Below the pieces are notes generated by a model. The model had not been told where the DNA came from. It worked only from the letters and a program-made list of their open reading frames with translations, and did no database searches. 64,000 bases of DNA from Typha latifolia (taxonomy: Eukaryota; Streptophyta; Magnoliopsida; Poales; Typhaceae), in the NCBI GenBank assembly GCA_019914945.1, contig CM034102.1, positions 2,407,501 through 2,471,500 of the forward strand, given 5' to 3'. The first letter of the stretch is position 1, and the number at the start of each line of letters is the position of its first letter. Positions 22,622 through 51,484 of this stretch are shown in pieces. The position numbers were made by a program, and so were the translations under genes.

Positions 22622-25600
22622 CTACCATGTAAAAGATGGCAAAACATAAGATGGATCGGCATCATATTTGCTAGACAGGGAAGAGACATCTTCAGATATT
22701 GCGGTCTCTCCAAAGCTACCAAGTCCAAGTTCATTAGCATGGATTCCACCAGTAACAAATGCTGATGCAATTCCAGTCCTATTTGCCCCCTTAATATCAT
22801 GGTGGAGAGAGTCACCCACAGTGATACAGTCACAAGCATCAACACCAGCCAAGGCCATAGCTGACGTATAGATCACCTGGCAAAAGTTGACACATTAAAA
22901 ACTACTCAAGAAGATCTGACTCCATGCTCCAAAGCAAAGAAACATGATGATAATGGATTGATTCTCTCTCTCTCCATCCATATTAATGAAAATAATATAG
23001 TGTAATATTTATGAATTGATCATTGGAGTCTTCAAAGCTAGAAAGAAGCATCAGCTGACGGGTACAGCAAGTAAAAGCATTCTCTTTCAGTTGGTCATAT
23101 ATCCATTGTTTATAACCAAACTAACTTCCTCTAGATACCTCACTAATCTCAATCCTCAATTAACTGAAGGAAAGAGCTGTTCACCTTATCAGGCTTTCCC
23201 ATCCATTTCACTTCACCTCCAAGATTCTCATATTTAGCTGCTAGAGTACCTGACAAAATGCAAAAGATCATCCACTAATGGATATTGAATAAAGAATTCA
23301 GAATGCAAAATGAATAATTACACTGGCATACACTATAGACTACGAATGATAATAGTCTGCATTAAAAGCTTGTCCTCTGCTAAACATAGTATAAAGAGCA
23401 TTATATTTTTTTGAGCAAATACTAAGCTATAGATGAAATTTACTATGAAATATAGTAGTCTGTTGTAAAACTTAAAAAATATGTCCTGTGCTAAACATAT
23501 TTTAAAGGCCACTATATTTTATCAACAAATACTAACTATTGATAAAAAATCATAATATGTACCATGAAAGATAGAAGTCCATACTAACATAGTAAAAGTA
23601 TGTCCGGAGACTCCAAACCAGCATATTATAAGAACTTCTAAGCTACAGATAGTATAATCTATATCATGTATATGTACATAAAATTTGAAACTAGATGCAC
23701 TTCAAGAAATGAAAGGATATATATTAGATATAATCATACCAGGCATAACGCGCAAATCTCTAGCTTCAACAGTAACATAATCTGGATTTGCTACCACCAT
23801 AGGAATTTTTCTTTTCACACAAAGCTCCAAAATTTGCTCAAGCTCCTCAAGATTCATTGGGATAGCATCACCAGAAGGAAGACCAAGAGCCTCAGTGCCA
23901 TGAGCCAATATGAAATCTGCATCATCCACGCCACTCACAATTTGTAAGCCTAGACCCTGAAGAGATCAAAAGAGCAACGTTGAATAGAAAATTTATAGAC
24001 TTACAAATTCAGCTTGTAAGGAGTAGCAAAATAGGATGTTGTCTTATCGACTCACATACTCCAAGTCATCTTGAATAAAAAGGTACGCAATTTCTCAGCA
24101 AAATAGTAATTAAAATTTGAATAAGCAAGTAAATTATCTTAAAACCACAATATATTTTAATAATTTCTTTTATATTTATTTTTCTTTAATTATTCAACCA
24201 CATGCTGTCTGTATTTCTGGTCCTAGATAATCCCTTAGCAGTGAATGGTCAACAAAGTTCAGTACTTCAGTCTAAAGACTCTAGACCACGCTTTAATTAT
24301 ATTATAACAACACAGACACGTTTGGGAGAAGTTTAAAGATGAATTTACTCTAGAAGAATTAACAGAATATATTATGACATACCCAAAACATGAGCTTGTT
24401 TTCCATAACCCAAAAATTAAATGATGGAGACACAAGCCCTGATTCATCAACAATTTTATTGTGTATTAATTTTGAAGTTTTGCTGAATTGGTTTTTGTTT
24501 TCAAAGAAATTGAGAATATAGAATGTGTTCAGCTATATCTTTTTCTTCTACTTTTTTCAGAAAAAGGGAGGGAAGAGATGGCATCAAAGCCTTGAGAAAG
24601 AGAATGGAAAATAATTCCCAACAAAAGAAATAAGTTCTTCCATTCCAATAGATTCAATATGGTCTTAAATCAATAGGACTACAAGTTATTTTAAAATGAA
24701 TTAAAAGATTCGAAGAAAACATATTTCCTGGAGTGCATCCCACGGTCAGAATGATGAAAGGAAAAAAAATAATGCCAAGAGTACCTTTGGACATTATAGT
24801 ACGTTAAAAAAACAAATAGGACTTTCTAATAGCTTAATGTTGATAGTATGTGTTTCTGAAGAAATGCATGCAATCAACATTTTGACTCATAATTCAGTCT
24901 AAATTGTCATGGATGAGGTAGCTATAATTTGCAGGAACCTAAAATCGCTACCTATCTTATCTTTAGTTTACGAAAATAAAATCTTTCACGCAAGTATTGC
25001 CACAGATGACAGAAGATATATAGGTAAAAGGTTAACCTACCTCAAGGGAAATTGCACCTCGATCACTCCAGGTCATGTGGATGCACTTTCTTCCAAGAGC
25101 TGCAAACCATGGATCATCCCTTCTGTAATTCACAAAATAGAATTAAATGATGAGAAGCGTTGTTCTTGTTAGGTGCTTCTACATAATTTTGTAGTACAGA
25201 ACCAAGTGAAACTGCCAATACAAAGTTCTATTGCTGTTTTATTTCTAAGCCACTTGAATATCTCCAGCAGTCCAGCTTTACTTGAAGTTTGAATTTTGAA
25301 TACATAGATGATGTGACAGAGTCTGTGGATAATTTATAAGTTACCTTTACTCCATTATCCTTTGGTCTATTAAATAGAACTACAATATACATATATTGGC
25401 AAAGAGTTAACAAGTCCAAATTATCATCTATATCATATCAAGAGTGCATAACAGTTTGTGTGCTGCATGCAAGGACATGGTAATGAAAACGATCTTCATG
25501 CAGTTAATGAAATCTCATCTTCATCAAAGAAAATAATAATTTACCTCCGAAGGTATTGGTGTGTTAGTTCTCCACTAGTGATGGCCGCAAGAAAAATAGA

Positions 25601-26660
25601 AGAATCAAAACCAAGATTCTTAAGCTTCTCTATGGTGGTAAATGCTCGTCTAGAAGAGTTGCTTATTATCACCAACTTTGCCCCGTGCACTGCTAGCTTC
25701 TCTACTATTGTAACAGAGCATGTATCAATAAATGCAATTACATATGGTCAAAGAAAGCAAGACTACTCAGATAGAATATTTAACACATTCTAGTTACTGG
25801 ATGAACATACATGCTGAGATGGCACCAGGATATGGTTTTTTCCCATCATGAAGGACTCCAAACTGATCTAAGAACCAGGCCTGTCATAAAGAACTCTGAA
25901 TAACAACGAGAAAATTTAAGGCAGTATAGAGTGACAAGGTTTTAATGTTGTAAGAAAATCAACTCCATGAAAATTCAAAATCATCACACCAAGAATCAAC
26001 TGAAACTTGGATCATATTCAAGCATATTTATCAATTTCTTTTCCAACTAATCATTGAAATGATCAAAAGAGTAACATTCTCAGGAAGTCATCAGGGAACT
26101 CCAAAAAATAGACAAAAGGAGCACAGCTATAAAAATGCAGGTCGGTAGTTTAAGCAGGCTTCACTGAGTACATCTAACCTTCGTGTTGGGCAATAATATT
26201 GACTTGATTATATTTCTTGTTCGGCTCAAGGTTAGTCAGGGAAATAGATATAGAAGTACATAGGAATACATATATAGGCTGGAAAAATGGAGCGATATAC
26301 ATATGTTAGGAAACTCTTACGAGATTGTCTTCTAATAATTGCAGAACCTTTATCTACCTTTCTCAACTATCACACCAGGATGCATCAAATACCACAATAA
26401 TCTCCACATATTTCAAACCGAATAGATGGTCATATCTGGGTACACTCTCAATTTCCTCAGTGACAACCACAAACACCAAAAAACAACAAGAAACGATCAA
26501 TATCACCTAAAAGAAATATCTTTCCTAAAAATTTGAGCTCTACCTTGTAACGCCCAGATTCCGCAAGGGTTCGGATCCCATCAAGGCACTCGAAGGTCTG
26601 AGAAGCCTCACGACTAACACTTCCATCAGTGGGCGACGCAATCGAGCATCTGGTGGACAT
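22622..26660 (-). CDS. HAD-superfamily class IIA hydrolase (TIGR01459/At5g10460-like)
   Basis: Seven exons on the minus strand (26544-26660, 25811-25880, 25545-25704, 25041-25122, 23740-23956, 23185-23249, 22622-22876) join in phase to give 321 residues, close to the length of the Arabidopsis homologue. HAD motif I is AWFLDQFGVLHDGKKPYPGA with nucleophile Asp44; the usual second Asp is Phe here, as I recall for this subfamily. Motif II is KLVIISNSSRRA. The cap region holds ADFILAHGTEALGLPSG and PMVVANPDYVTVEA. The motif III Lys may be in KWMGKPDK, and motif IV is ITVGDSLHHDIKGAN (Asp259, Asp264). The protein ends in Phe-Thr-Trp, as expected. The family is related to bacterial NagD; the plant substrate is not known to me. 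The start at 26660 was chosen because it gives a short N-terminus like the homologue's; no transit peptide is obvious. Confidence 0.9.
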
Positions 26661-27756
26661 GTCCCTCCACTCGAGCCGCGGGCCAAGAGCACCTAGGAGA
26701 TCAGGAGAGGATCGTAACGTAGGCGGATTCCCAAAACAAACAAACCAAAAAACGAAGTCTTTGGAGTAAAAGAAGAAAACAATGGTTAGATACCGAAGGA
26801 TCGAGCTCGCGAGGCGAGAGAGGGAGAAGAGAGGATCGAAGCGGAGAGTGATCTCATTTCAACGGGGTTTAGGTGAGGAAAAGAACGATATTTTATAATT
26901 TAGTACAGAAAATATGAAAATAAAATTCACATATAAATAAGTGATAATAAAGGGTCTGAAAATTATTTTCCTATCCATACCACATAAACTTTTGGTAAAT
27001 AATATGCAAGTGTACTCAACTCTCATTTTCTATGTTCAGTTTCGATTTTAAAAGATATTTTTATATTCTTCTTGCTTCACTTTTTAATGAGATTAGGATA
27101 TATATATATATATAAGTCTGGAATAGCTAATGTGCACCTATCAAACTTTATATATTTCCAGATTATTTAATTTAAGCCTTCATACTATATTTTTGGTTGT
27201 CTGTATTCATACTAATTAGGTAGAATTTCCACAACAGTTAAATTTTGTACAAATCCAGTGGTCTCAAACAAACCACTTCTTGACAAATTCAGCATCTGAT
27301 TTTTAGTTGGCTAATTAACACTTCAAAAACAACTCATTCAATCATTCAGATAGCAAACTTTTCTCATTCAGCATGCCCAGCTACATCACTGATTTCACTG
27401 ATACTTGTTCAAACATATACTGACAAATCTGCACCAAGCTCTCCAAGAGACGAAAATGAAATAAATAAATTATAATAAAGAGAACATTATTGCCTGTGAT
27501 GCATAAACATTGATAGAGTTGTCCTAAAATATTTCATTTTTCCACTTCCCTTTCCTTGTATTGTGAGCATCAAGCTGGAGGACTGCACTACTGAATTTTA
27601 TTGCAATTGATTGTAGTACTTCAATGTTTTAAACAATTCTCGTTTACTGTTTCTACTGACAAACAGTATTAATTTTCTGAAGAGACAGACAGCATAGTCT
27701 GTATTACAACAAAATCTGAATCAGTTATCAGCACAGTATACTGTTTTTCCTTTTCT
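26661..27756. other. HAD gene promoter/leader and AT-rich intergenic sequence
   Basis: The part near 26661-26880 is GC-richer and purine-rich and probably is the 5' UTR and core promoter of the HAD gene. The rest is AT-rich with a short (TA)n at about 27100 and no recognisable feature. Confidence 0.45.
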
Positions 27757-28217
27757 TCAGTCAACAGGCTTTCCTTTCTCCCTGAGCTTAGCCATGGCTT
27801 CTTTCATGGCCTCCTTCCTCTTTATACTGGCAAAGACCTTGGCCTGCAGAGCACTCATGTTAGGGTCTTTCTTCTCTTCGGTCGGTGGTGGCGGAGGCCG
27901 CCTCTTTGCAGCATTTGCATTTTCAGGAGTCCAAAGTGAGCCAAATCCAGCAGCAATTAAACCATATACAAGATTCCTACATCCACAATGGGAAACAGTG
28001 TTATTTCCTGACAGATATCAATCAATTTAAATCATCTGAGAATGAAAACATACCTCCTGTGACTAATTTGAGTAGCCAGCTTGCCACATTGGACCTCAGA
28101 AAGATCAAGATGGCAATTTTTCTGCACAGCTCTTTGGATTGGCAGTGCAATCTTCTTCTGAGTTACTGAAGTTGGCATTACAGTTGTGGCAGAAGGGGGC
28201 ACCAAGGAATGAGCCAT
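27757..28217 (-). CDS. Small probable thylakoid-lumen protein (possibly PsaN-related)
   Basis: Two exons, 28054-28217 and 27757-27976, with GT-AG sites and matching phase, encode 127 residues. The first ~53 residues are Ser/Thr-rich and basic, like a chloroplast transit peptide. Next comes a twin-Arg followed by a hydrophobic segment and an Ala-rich exit (HRRNLVYGLIAAGFG ... ENANA), which looks like a thylakoid lumen/Tat signal with cleavage near residue 80. The predicted mature part is short, has a Pro run (RRPPPPPTEEKKDPN) and a charged helix ending KLREKGKPVD. I recall a similar uncharacterised Arabidopsis protein annotated as related to photosystem I subunit N (At1g49975), but I am not sure. 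The start at 28217 begins the transit-like sequence; a longer upstream frame to 28388 looks like leader. Confidence 0.65.
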
Positions 28218-29081
28218 TGTTTGGGAGATTTTGTCTGGTCCAAAAAGAAATTTGCCATTTAAAGATTGTATGCAACTGTATACACCCACAAATGAGTGGA
28301 TAAAGTTATGGTCCACCTGTGGAATGGCACAAGAGTTTTCATTGGTCACCTCCAAGATAAGATGCCCAAAGAGATCAGCATATGCCAACAGCTACCATCA
28401 TAGTTTCTCCAACTCTTTTGCTCATAGAATTTATCTTAGCTTATGCTCAGTAACAATTTTGCTATTATATGCCCATAGACAAGCCAACCCTTCTCCCTGC
28501 TTAGAATACACCTAAGATAGTACTGAAAAAATAGCTAATAAAAATATCAAGGTGATCTGCTGACTGCTGAGCATCATCTCATGGAACTAATACCAATCAA
28601 ATGTCCTACCAAGTGATTAAAGCCAACTGCATGGGCTGTTGCAGTAGGCAGAAATCCACCAGAAACAAAAAATGCTTGGCTTACTTAATAATGTGTTGAT
28701 GATGACATGATGTCAGCTGCATCTGGGTCCATGTTATGTATAGAGAATATGGATCTCTCTTAAAAAGAATAATTCATTAGCATGGAGAACATGAACATAA
28801 ACAAAAGAAGTCACCTTGTTACATCTAAATTGAAAATAAAATGGGATTAATGCCCAAAGAGCCCTGAAATATTAAAAAACGCAAGAGTTCGGATTGTCAT
28901 GTTATCAGCATCTATTGAAATTGACAAAAAAATGGCACAGGAACAAAACCAAAGTATGCAAAAATAACATAAGATTAAACAAAATATTTCTTGTGCTAAG
29001 CACTGACATATTACAAATTGCTATTTTAAAGTGTACCAAGTTCCTCCCTGCTGAAATAACTATTATAATGAAAAATCTGCT
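28218..29081. other. Intergenic region between the small plastid gene and RPL7
   Basis: Should contain the promoter of the small minus-strand gene and the 3' UTR of RPL7. Moderately AT-rich. No clear motif seen. Confidence 0.45.
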
Positions 29082-32000
29082 TTAGTTTAGCTTATCAATG
29101 AGTTCGTTGATCTGATCTTCACGATTTCCTGAATCTCCACCATTCTTGTAGGGTTTCTTCTTCATCCGCAGACGTCCCTCTGGGCATTTAAGCTTGAACG
29201 GCGACAGGAAGGAAGCCACCTCCTTAAAATGTGATCCAACAGTAGCAATTTCATGCATGATGTCTTCAAGACATATGACGCCAAACTTCCCAAGTGCCTG
29301 GTAATACAAAGGCAAATTCCCAAGGATAAAGTATTTCATAATTTACAACATAAAAAGAAGAGGACAGGCATTTTTCCATCAAAAAGTTCTTGAATAGATT
29401 CATCACTTCTCATAAAACATCAAATTTACAAACATCTGATATCCCAACTGGATTCATAGATGATGCAGGTCTTATATAACAGATGTGTCTAACATTCTCC
29501 AAGACTAGGATGAATATAGACATGATCAAATGGCCTAGCTCGCCCGTGCCCGGCTCGGTTTGGACCGGGCTAAGCCCGGCCCGACCCGAGCTCGAACTAC
29601 CCATGGGCGGCACGTGCCAGTTCTTTGCCCGCCCGACCCGGCCCGAAAGCCCGCCCGTTTGGCCCGCAACTAAGTTCGCCCGTCTGCTACAGTACTTTGC
29701 CATTTTGCTACAGTAATTTACCACTGCTACAATAAAAAATATTTTGGTATTATACCGTTTTGCATTATTTTAAGCACACATTTAAAATTTTTTAATTTAT
29801 TTTAATTTTTTTAAAATGGAGGAATATAAATATATATTTTTTAAAATAAGCTAATAATTAAAAAAATTCTAAAAATAGCTAAAATATGGGTTGGGCCGAG
29901 TGATTGGTGGGTCGGGCTGGCCCGGCCCGACTGGTTAGCCCAATCTCTCACGAGCCAACGGGCGGTAACGAGCTAGATTATTCTAGCACGGCTCGAGTGA
30001 TTGGTGGGTCGGGCTATGAACAAATACTTAAGCCCGGTTGGCCCGAAGAGCTCGGCCCGAACCCGGCCCGACCCGCCTGATGATCATGTCTAGATGAATA
30101 ACACAAATACTTAATTGGTTCAGAATTTCATAGATAAAAGTCCCACAAGCAGTTACATTTACATATTACTATAACCTCATATTCGTGCAAAATTTCAAGG
30201 GATGGTTTGGTCTTGAGAGGACAGAGAAAAGTGCACCATGAAATACAGAAGCATCTACACTCCTCTAAATAGAAGAAATCCTGATTTAGCATGTGGGAAG
30301 GACATAGAAAACAACAAAAAAAGGTTTTTTATGTATAGTCATCTTGAAGTCCACTTAAAATATCAGAGATCTGTTGTAGCATGAAGATATGTGAATGATA
30401 AGTGAAATACAGTAAAGTAGGATTTTCAACTTTTGAAACATATGATAGTTGAGTAATCTTTAGTGTCTATTCCCCAGCAAGTAAGTGGCTAGATGTCTGG
30501 ATAACCACCCTTCCAAATGGAGGGAGGAAAGTAACAAGTCTTGGGTTCTTCCAAGTCTAGATATTCTATGACTGAAAGTAGAAGAATACATATAAAGACT
30601 TGATTAGTTGTAGTGTCAGTGGTACATGGAAGCAGCCAAAAGAGAGGGGCCAAAGGATCTTTCTTTCTCAATAACACAGATAGTGCTTATTTGATAAACA
30701 GCTTATGACTTGTTAAAACTCAATCATATTTTGCTTGTTTCTTTCAGCAATTATTAAGACCTGTAAGAAAAAAAATTATGCCTAAAACATTTTTTTAAAT
30801 TCTTCTCAAATATTAAAATGTGATATAATGTGAGAAAAGGCAGATTTGGGACTGTACATTTTTATACACAAGAAAAATAATAACATTATATAGCAGTACC
30901 AAGACACTATTATGATAGGTGAAAATGCATAGAAATCAGTATGATGGTAGTACCTGCTCAACAACATCATTATTTGTAAGAGGAATACGCTCCTTGTCTA
31001 TCTTCCCACACCCCTTCTTAAAGATTAACTCCCTCACACTCTTCAGATTAGGGTACCTGTCCAAGAATTTGCTTAAGTGATGTACTAGAAGGGAGAAGTA
31101 CTTGAAAGTAAAAAAAGATGGAGAAATTATTTGTTCTTTACCCATAAGTAATGAATGGTTCTACACTAACTAGCATCTTTAAAGTTGCCTCGTTGGCCTT
31201 CACGAATACACCAGTCAAGATCTGCCTCAACCGCAGCTTATTCAAAATTTTCCGGGTCATAGGATGCATATCCTTTGAGCTGAAGAAAGAAGAAGGAATC
31301 AACACAAAAATCCATGAAGGCAACTTCTAAAAGAAATTGAAAATGCATGAAGAAGAAATGGAAGTTGTCAATCTGTATATCTCACCCATGAATGCGAATG
31401 ACAAAAAGTAGCTTAGACCGAATATTGTCAGCAGGCAGCCTTCGAAGCTTTAACCTATGCTTCATTCGGACAAGGTCCAGTTCCTTAAAAAAAAGTCAGG
31501 AGCATTATGAGCCCAACATTACAAGCATAATTATTTAGAAACTACAAAGACAAAATCAATACAAATCCAATTTTTTATGACAAATGGGATCCCAGTACCT
31601 TTTCATGGCATATATGAGTTTCCTTACTTTATACTAGCATGAAGGAAAACTATAACAGATACTCACATGAAGAAGGCCATGCTTTTTCTATACTAACTAC
31701 TTATCTTTTATTTACGAATTTCTGATTCAAAATACCAACAAGTGTACGTATAGGGAAAATGAGGTCTCCCAGCAATTCATGCTAATATGGCAATATAAGC
31801 CAGTGATCTGCTAATGTTTAGAACTAGAAATATGTATGTAAGAACTTAAGGCAAGAGGAAAAGTAATGAAGATGAAAATGCCACTTAAATTAATTTAGAT
31901 CAATAAAATTATAAATTACCCAGGACTTTAATAAATAATTACATAAGATGTTAAAAAATTCAGTCTCTTGACATATATCACATAAAATTGCCCTTGAAAC

Positions 32001-32290
32001 CTAGCTTTCCAAGAAAGATCTTAATAGTTCAACTTCCAACAAATCTATAAAACTACAGTTAGTTTCCAACAACAATGTAGTAGCTTTAGAGCAAAATGAT
32101 TTACTTTATCGCGGTATTCTTTTACAAACTCCTCTGGCCTTTTAATAGCAAACTTCGAATTTTCTTTGCCTCTGTTCTTTCGTGCTCCTAGTCGCTCCCG
32201 CCTCTTGACAGCCCACTCTTCATTTGTTTTTCTTTTCTTTAGAACAGTCTCACGAATGTAAGGAAGTGGTTTTGTTTCCTCATCCTCCAT
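29082..32290 (-). CDS. RPL7: 60S ribosomal protein L7 (uL30)
   Basis: Six coding exons on the minus strand (32105-32290, 31386-31483, 31142-31279, 30954-31056, 29082-29297; the first non-coding exon lies near 32810) give 246 residues, the normal L7 size. The basic N-terminus ([20 protein letters not shown]) is the eukaryote-specific extension. The uL30 core follows: [80 protein letters not shown]. The protein binds 5S/25S rRNA in the large subunit. I chose MEDEE at 32290; an upstream in-frame ATG at 32311 lies across a likely 3' splice site (CTGAAG). The last intron (29298-30953) holds a hAT-like element. Correction on count: five coding exons are listed plus one inferred leader exon. Confidence 0.93.
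29516..30092. mobile_element. Non-autonomous hAT-like element A in the RPL7 intron
   Basis: A 577-bp element has perfect 12-bp terminal inverted repeats (TAGACATGATCA / TGATCATGTCTA) and a perfect 8-bp target-site duplication gatgaata at 29508-29515 and 30093-30100. Subterminal regions are GC-rich and dominated by cccggcccga-type repeats in both orientations, while the middle is AT-rich. It has no transposase. The 8-bp duplication and TAG-start termini suit the hAT superfamily. The intact ends suggest a fairly recent insertion. Confidence 0.88.
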
Positions 32291-32887
32291 GGCAGTCTTA
32301 TCTTCAGACAAAAATTAGTAGAAAATATACTAGTATCCGAACCTACAATCACAGTAAACAAATAAGAAAACATCATTAGACTTAACTACCAAGAAAGATT
32401 GTCTCCTCTGCATTGTAAAAAGATAACAATAGATAGAGAAGCAATGCCATTTTCATCAAAGAAGGAATTTTTCCAATTTCACCGCTTAATTACTGAAATA
32501 TTGAGGTCCATACCTTGTTCTTTCACTACTTTTATTCACGGAAAAACAAAATTTTGCTAGCATCCAACTCTGCAACACAGTTTACCTAGATCCCCTGGTT
32601 TGACTAATCAAAATCCCACACAAAACTAATCTAAACTAATCTGTGGTCTAACCAAACCTAACCCTGATCCTATCTAGCAGCTACTTATCTTCTCCAGCGG
32701 CAAAGGCTCCAAATCATAACGACGTAAACTCGCTGTTCAGATCAAATCTAAAAGGGGCAGAAACGACCGAAGAAAGATAGCCGAGAGGAACAGGGAGAGA
32801 GGCGATGGCCGGTACCTGAGCTGATGTTGTCGGAGGAGGATGACGGCAGTCGGCTCTCTCAGAAGGGGGAAGAGACCGAAGGATAGA

Positions 32888-32900
32888 TAGGGTTTAGGGT
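32888..32900 (-). promoter_or_regulatory. Telo-box pair of the RPL7 promoter
   Basis: tagggtttagggt reads ACCCTAAACCCTA on the RPL7 strand. Telo-boxes near the transcription start are typical of plant ribosomal-protein genes. Site II-like tgggct/tgggcc pieces follow at about 32985-33022. Confidence 0.7.
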
Positions 32901-33270
32901 ATTGTCTAGTAGTTTGGAACGGGTAAGCGGGCTCGCAATGCAAACACTGACCCAAACCCATTTAATGGCTTTCGGATCCGGGTCTGGGCTTTGGCGACAC
33001 GGGCCGAACATGGATAGTGGGCCTTTTGAAAGCTCGAAGAAAGGCAGCCTTTTAAATCAACAAAACCCAACCTTTGCATGTGCAAACCACGTGACGGAGC
33101 CTAGAGATACTCCCATAACGGCTTCTTCTTCTGCACACGCTCCCGCGCCAAAGCCTTTTAGTACTAGTAACGGCTTTCTCTGCACAACCGAGCCAGTAAA
33201 ACTAGCCGTTGCAGAAATCCCTCCAACGGTCAAATTCCCTTCTCCCTTCTCCCTCACTCTCCCATCCAAA

Positions 33271-33277
33271 TATAAAT
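33271..33277 (+). promoter_or_regulatory. TATA box of the four-helix membrane protein gene
   Basis: tataaat lies about 110 bases upstream of the ATG at 33382 and is followed by a CT-rich leader, the usual arrangement for a plant TATA promoter. Confidence 0.55.
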
Positions 33278-33381
33278 CCCCCTCTCCACCCCCTCTTCTT
33301 CTCACACCCAAATCCTCTCTCGACAAAATCTTAATCTCTCTCTTTCTCTCTCTAGAATCTCTAAATTTCTAATATTCCGAT

Positions 33382-33927
33382 ATGGGACTATCAAGCTACC
33401 AAGGCAGTGGTGAATCCTCGGAGTCGCACCAGCACACTCACAAGGTGTTCCTCCTCTGCAACTACGTCCTCCTCGGCGCCGCTTCGAGCTGCATCTTCCT
33501 CACCCTCTCCCTCCGCCTCATCCCCTCCCCCTGCGGCCTCCTCCTCGTCTTCCTCCACGCCCTCACCGCAGTCGGCGCAGCCGCCGGCTGCGCCGCCTCC
33601 CTCGGCTCCACCCGCTGGCACGCTGCCCACATGGTCGGCGCCTCCCTCACCGCAATCTTCCAGGGTGCCGTCGCCCTCCTCGCCTTCACCCGCACCCCGG
33701 ACTTCCTCGCCGAGCTCCGTTCCTACGTCCGCGAGGAGGACGGCGAGGTCATCCTCAAGATGGTCGGCGGCCTCGGCGTCGCCATCTTCGTCTTGGAGTG
33801 GGTTGTGCTGGCCTTGGCATTCGTGCTTAGATTCTACGCATACGTCGAGGATGGCGAAGGTAGGAGGAGTGGAAAGGTGGGGCAGGAGGATAACATGAAG
33901 GACTGGCCATGGCCATTCCAAGTCTAA
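33382..33927 (+). CDS. Plant-specific four-helix membrane protein, function unknown
   Basis: A single-exon gene of 181 residues with a GC-rich coding sequence. After a Ser/His-rich N-terminus ([10 protein letters not shown] ... HTHK) there are four hydrophobic segments at roughly 22-46, 50-75, 84-106 and 128-150. The loop between helices 3 and 4 has a conserved-looking [19 protein letters not shown]. The tail is charged and ends WPWPFQV. I recognise this as a small family found in many angiosperms ([20 protein letters not shown]) but know no assigned function. The gene is divergent from RPL7, with about 0.5-1 kb between starts. No lesions. Confidence 0.8.
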   Translation: MGLSSYQGSGESSESHQHTHKVFLLCNYVLLGAASSCIFLTLSLRLIPSPCGLLLVFLHALTAVGAAAGCAASLGSTRWHAAHMVGASLTAIFQGAVALLAFTRTPDFLAELRSYVREEDGEVILKMVGGLGVAIFVLEWVVLALAFVLRFYAYVEDGEGRRSGKVGQEDNMKDWPWPFQV

Positions 33928-34576
33928 GAGGACTTGGGGATGGAGAAGATTAATTATATATATGGTTGTTTAATTGTGAGTTGGGAATTATTTCATTCAT
34001 ATGTTTGTTTATTTGATATATAATGTATCAAAATATCTAGCAAATATATATTTTGCTAATGGTCTATTCTTTTAAAAATTGATATGCAATTTACCCCATG
34101 AGAAAATTTCTCCGCGTCCAATTTGTCTTCTCCTCGTTTTCTTCGTGAAATTTAGTCAATTCTCCAGTCTGACCGGCACCTTAGTCTTTGGACACGTCAT
34201 TTGCTATGCTTCTGCAATAATGTTTCCAGAACTATTGTCCTCTGTTACACATTTGCCATTTAATTAATTAATAATATATACAGCTAATTAGCAAACAATA
34301 TTTGGTATTTTTCAAAATAAAATAAAATATTATAGGTATTATATAGGTATATAGTATTTTTACACAAGTGCATCTCTTTATGTACTTTATATGGCACCCG
34401 AAGCGTTACTCCGTTGTCGCATCGAACCATTTCCTTTTTCCCAGTACTTTTCTATCGCACCTCCCTAGACCCTATTGCCGTCTCCTTCCAAAGTCCCAAC
34501 TAACACCTCTCTCTCCCTCTCTCTCTCTCGTTCTTGCGACATGAAAGCGATCTCCTCTTAAGCCTTCTCTCTTCCC
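33928..34576. other. 3' UTR of the membrane protein and promoter/leader of the BAGP1-like gene
   Basis: AT-rich to about 34400, then pyrimidine-rich with a (CT)n stretch at about 34507-34530 just before the BAGP1-like start. CT-rich leaders are common in plant 5' UTRs. Confidence 0.5.
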
Positions 34577-50611
<16,035 letters not shown>

Positions 50612-50735
50612 ACAAAAATCATAGCGATCAACCAATCACATCTCCTAGTAAAGCAATCTGTGCGTAAGTCATCTAAATTTGCAAATACATATGGGACTTA
50701 CAGATACCTATATGTAAGGCTACCTTGATCGAATC

Positions 50736-51484
50736 CAAGGATGGCCGTGGTCGGCACGGGTGCATGTCGTCCGGCATGGCATGTGAAGTCTTTTTTTAAA
50801 TTTTTTTTAAATTTTTACTAATCATCATCAAATCAACTTTAGTTCCCGTTCATGTTCAATATTTATATTATATTATATCACAGAAGAATTGCAAAATTTT
50901 TATTTGTATGAAAATTATGTAAGACGTTACATTAAACGATCCTATTAGTGGATGAATTTTAAAGATTATCGACAGTGTTTAGTGCAACATTTTTATGTTA
51001 TTCTTATGCCGACAAATAAAATTTTTGATCCTTCCTATCGTGCTACATTCATCTAGATATTAGTTTTAATTATTAAATATTATCAATTAATATTATGTGT
51101 TGAATGTTATTATGTGTTCAAATATTATAGAGTATTCAATCATATTATGAAATATTCAATTATTAATATTAGTTTTATTGAATGTATTCGATCATATTAT
51201 GTGTTGAATGATATTATATTTAATTGTTGGTTTATCTTTAATAAAAGAGGTTATTTACAAAAAATAATCTAAAGATGAATACTATAATGTAAGTTTTAAT
51301 ATATATATTTAAATTAAAAAATTAAAAATTGATATGCTGAAGACTCAAAACATCTCTAAATATTTAAAAAATTTACTTAAAATATTATAAATGCATGGCA
51401 GTGGCGGGCATGTCGAGGCATGCCGCTCGGCACGCCCCGTGCCAATGGTGGCACAATACATCATGTGCCACTGGCAAGCCATCA
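50736..51484. mobile_element. MITE-like element downstream of the BAGP1-like stop codon
   Basis: A 749-bp AT-rich element with GC-rich ends full of ggcacg and gcatg motifs in both orientations. It is flanked by a perfect 11-bp direct repeat ttgatcgaatc (50725-50735 and 51485-51495). No transposase. It appears to sit in a 3' UTR intron of the BAGP1-like gene (donor near 50665, acceptor at 51739). Confidence 0.75.

Noticed and set aside
32291..32311. Upstream start (MSEDKTA) for RPL7
   Set aside because: A likely 3' splice site (TTTTTGTCTGAAG) falls between it and the second ATG, so it would be intronic.
33391..33921. 176-codon ORF antisense to the four-helix protein gene
   Set aside because: Low-complexity Glu/Gly/Ala composition mirrors the GC-rich sense codons; no motif or promoter.
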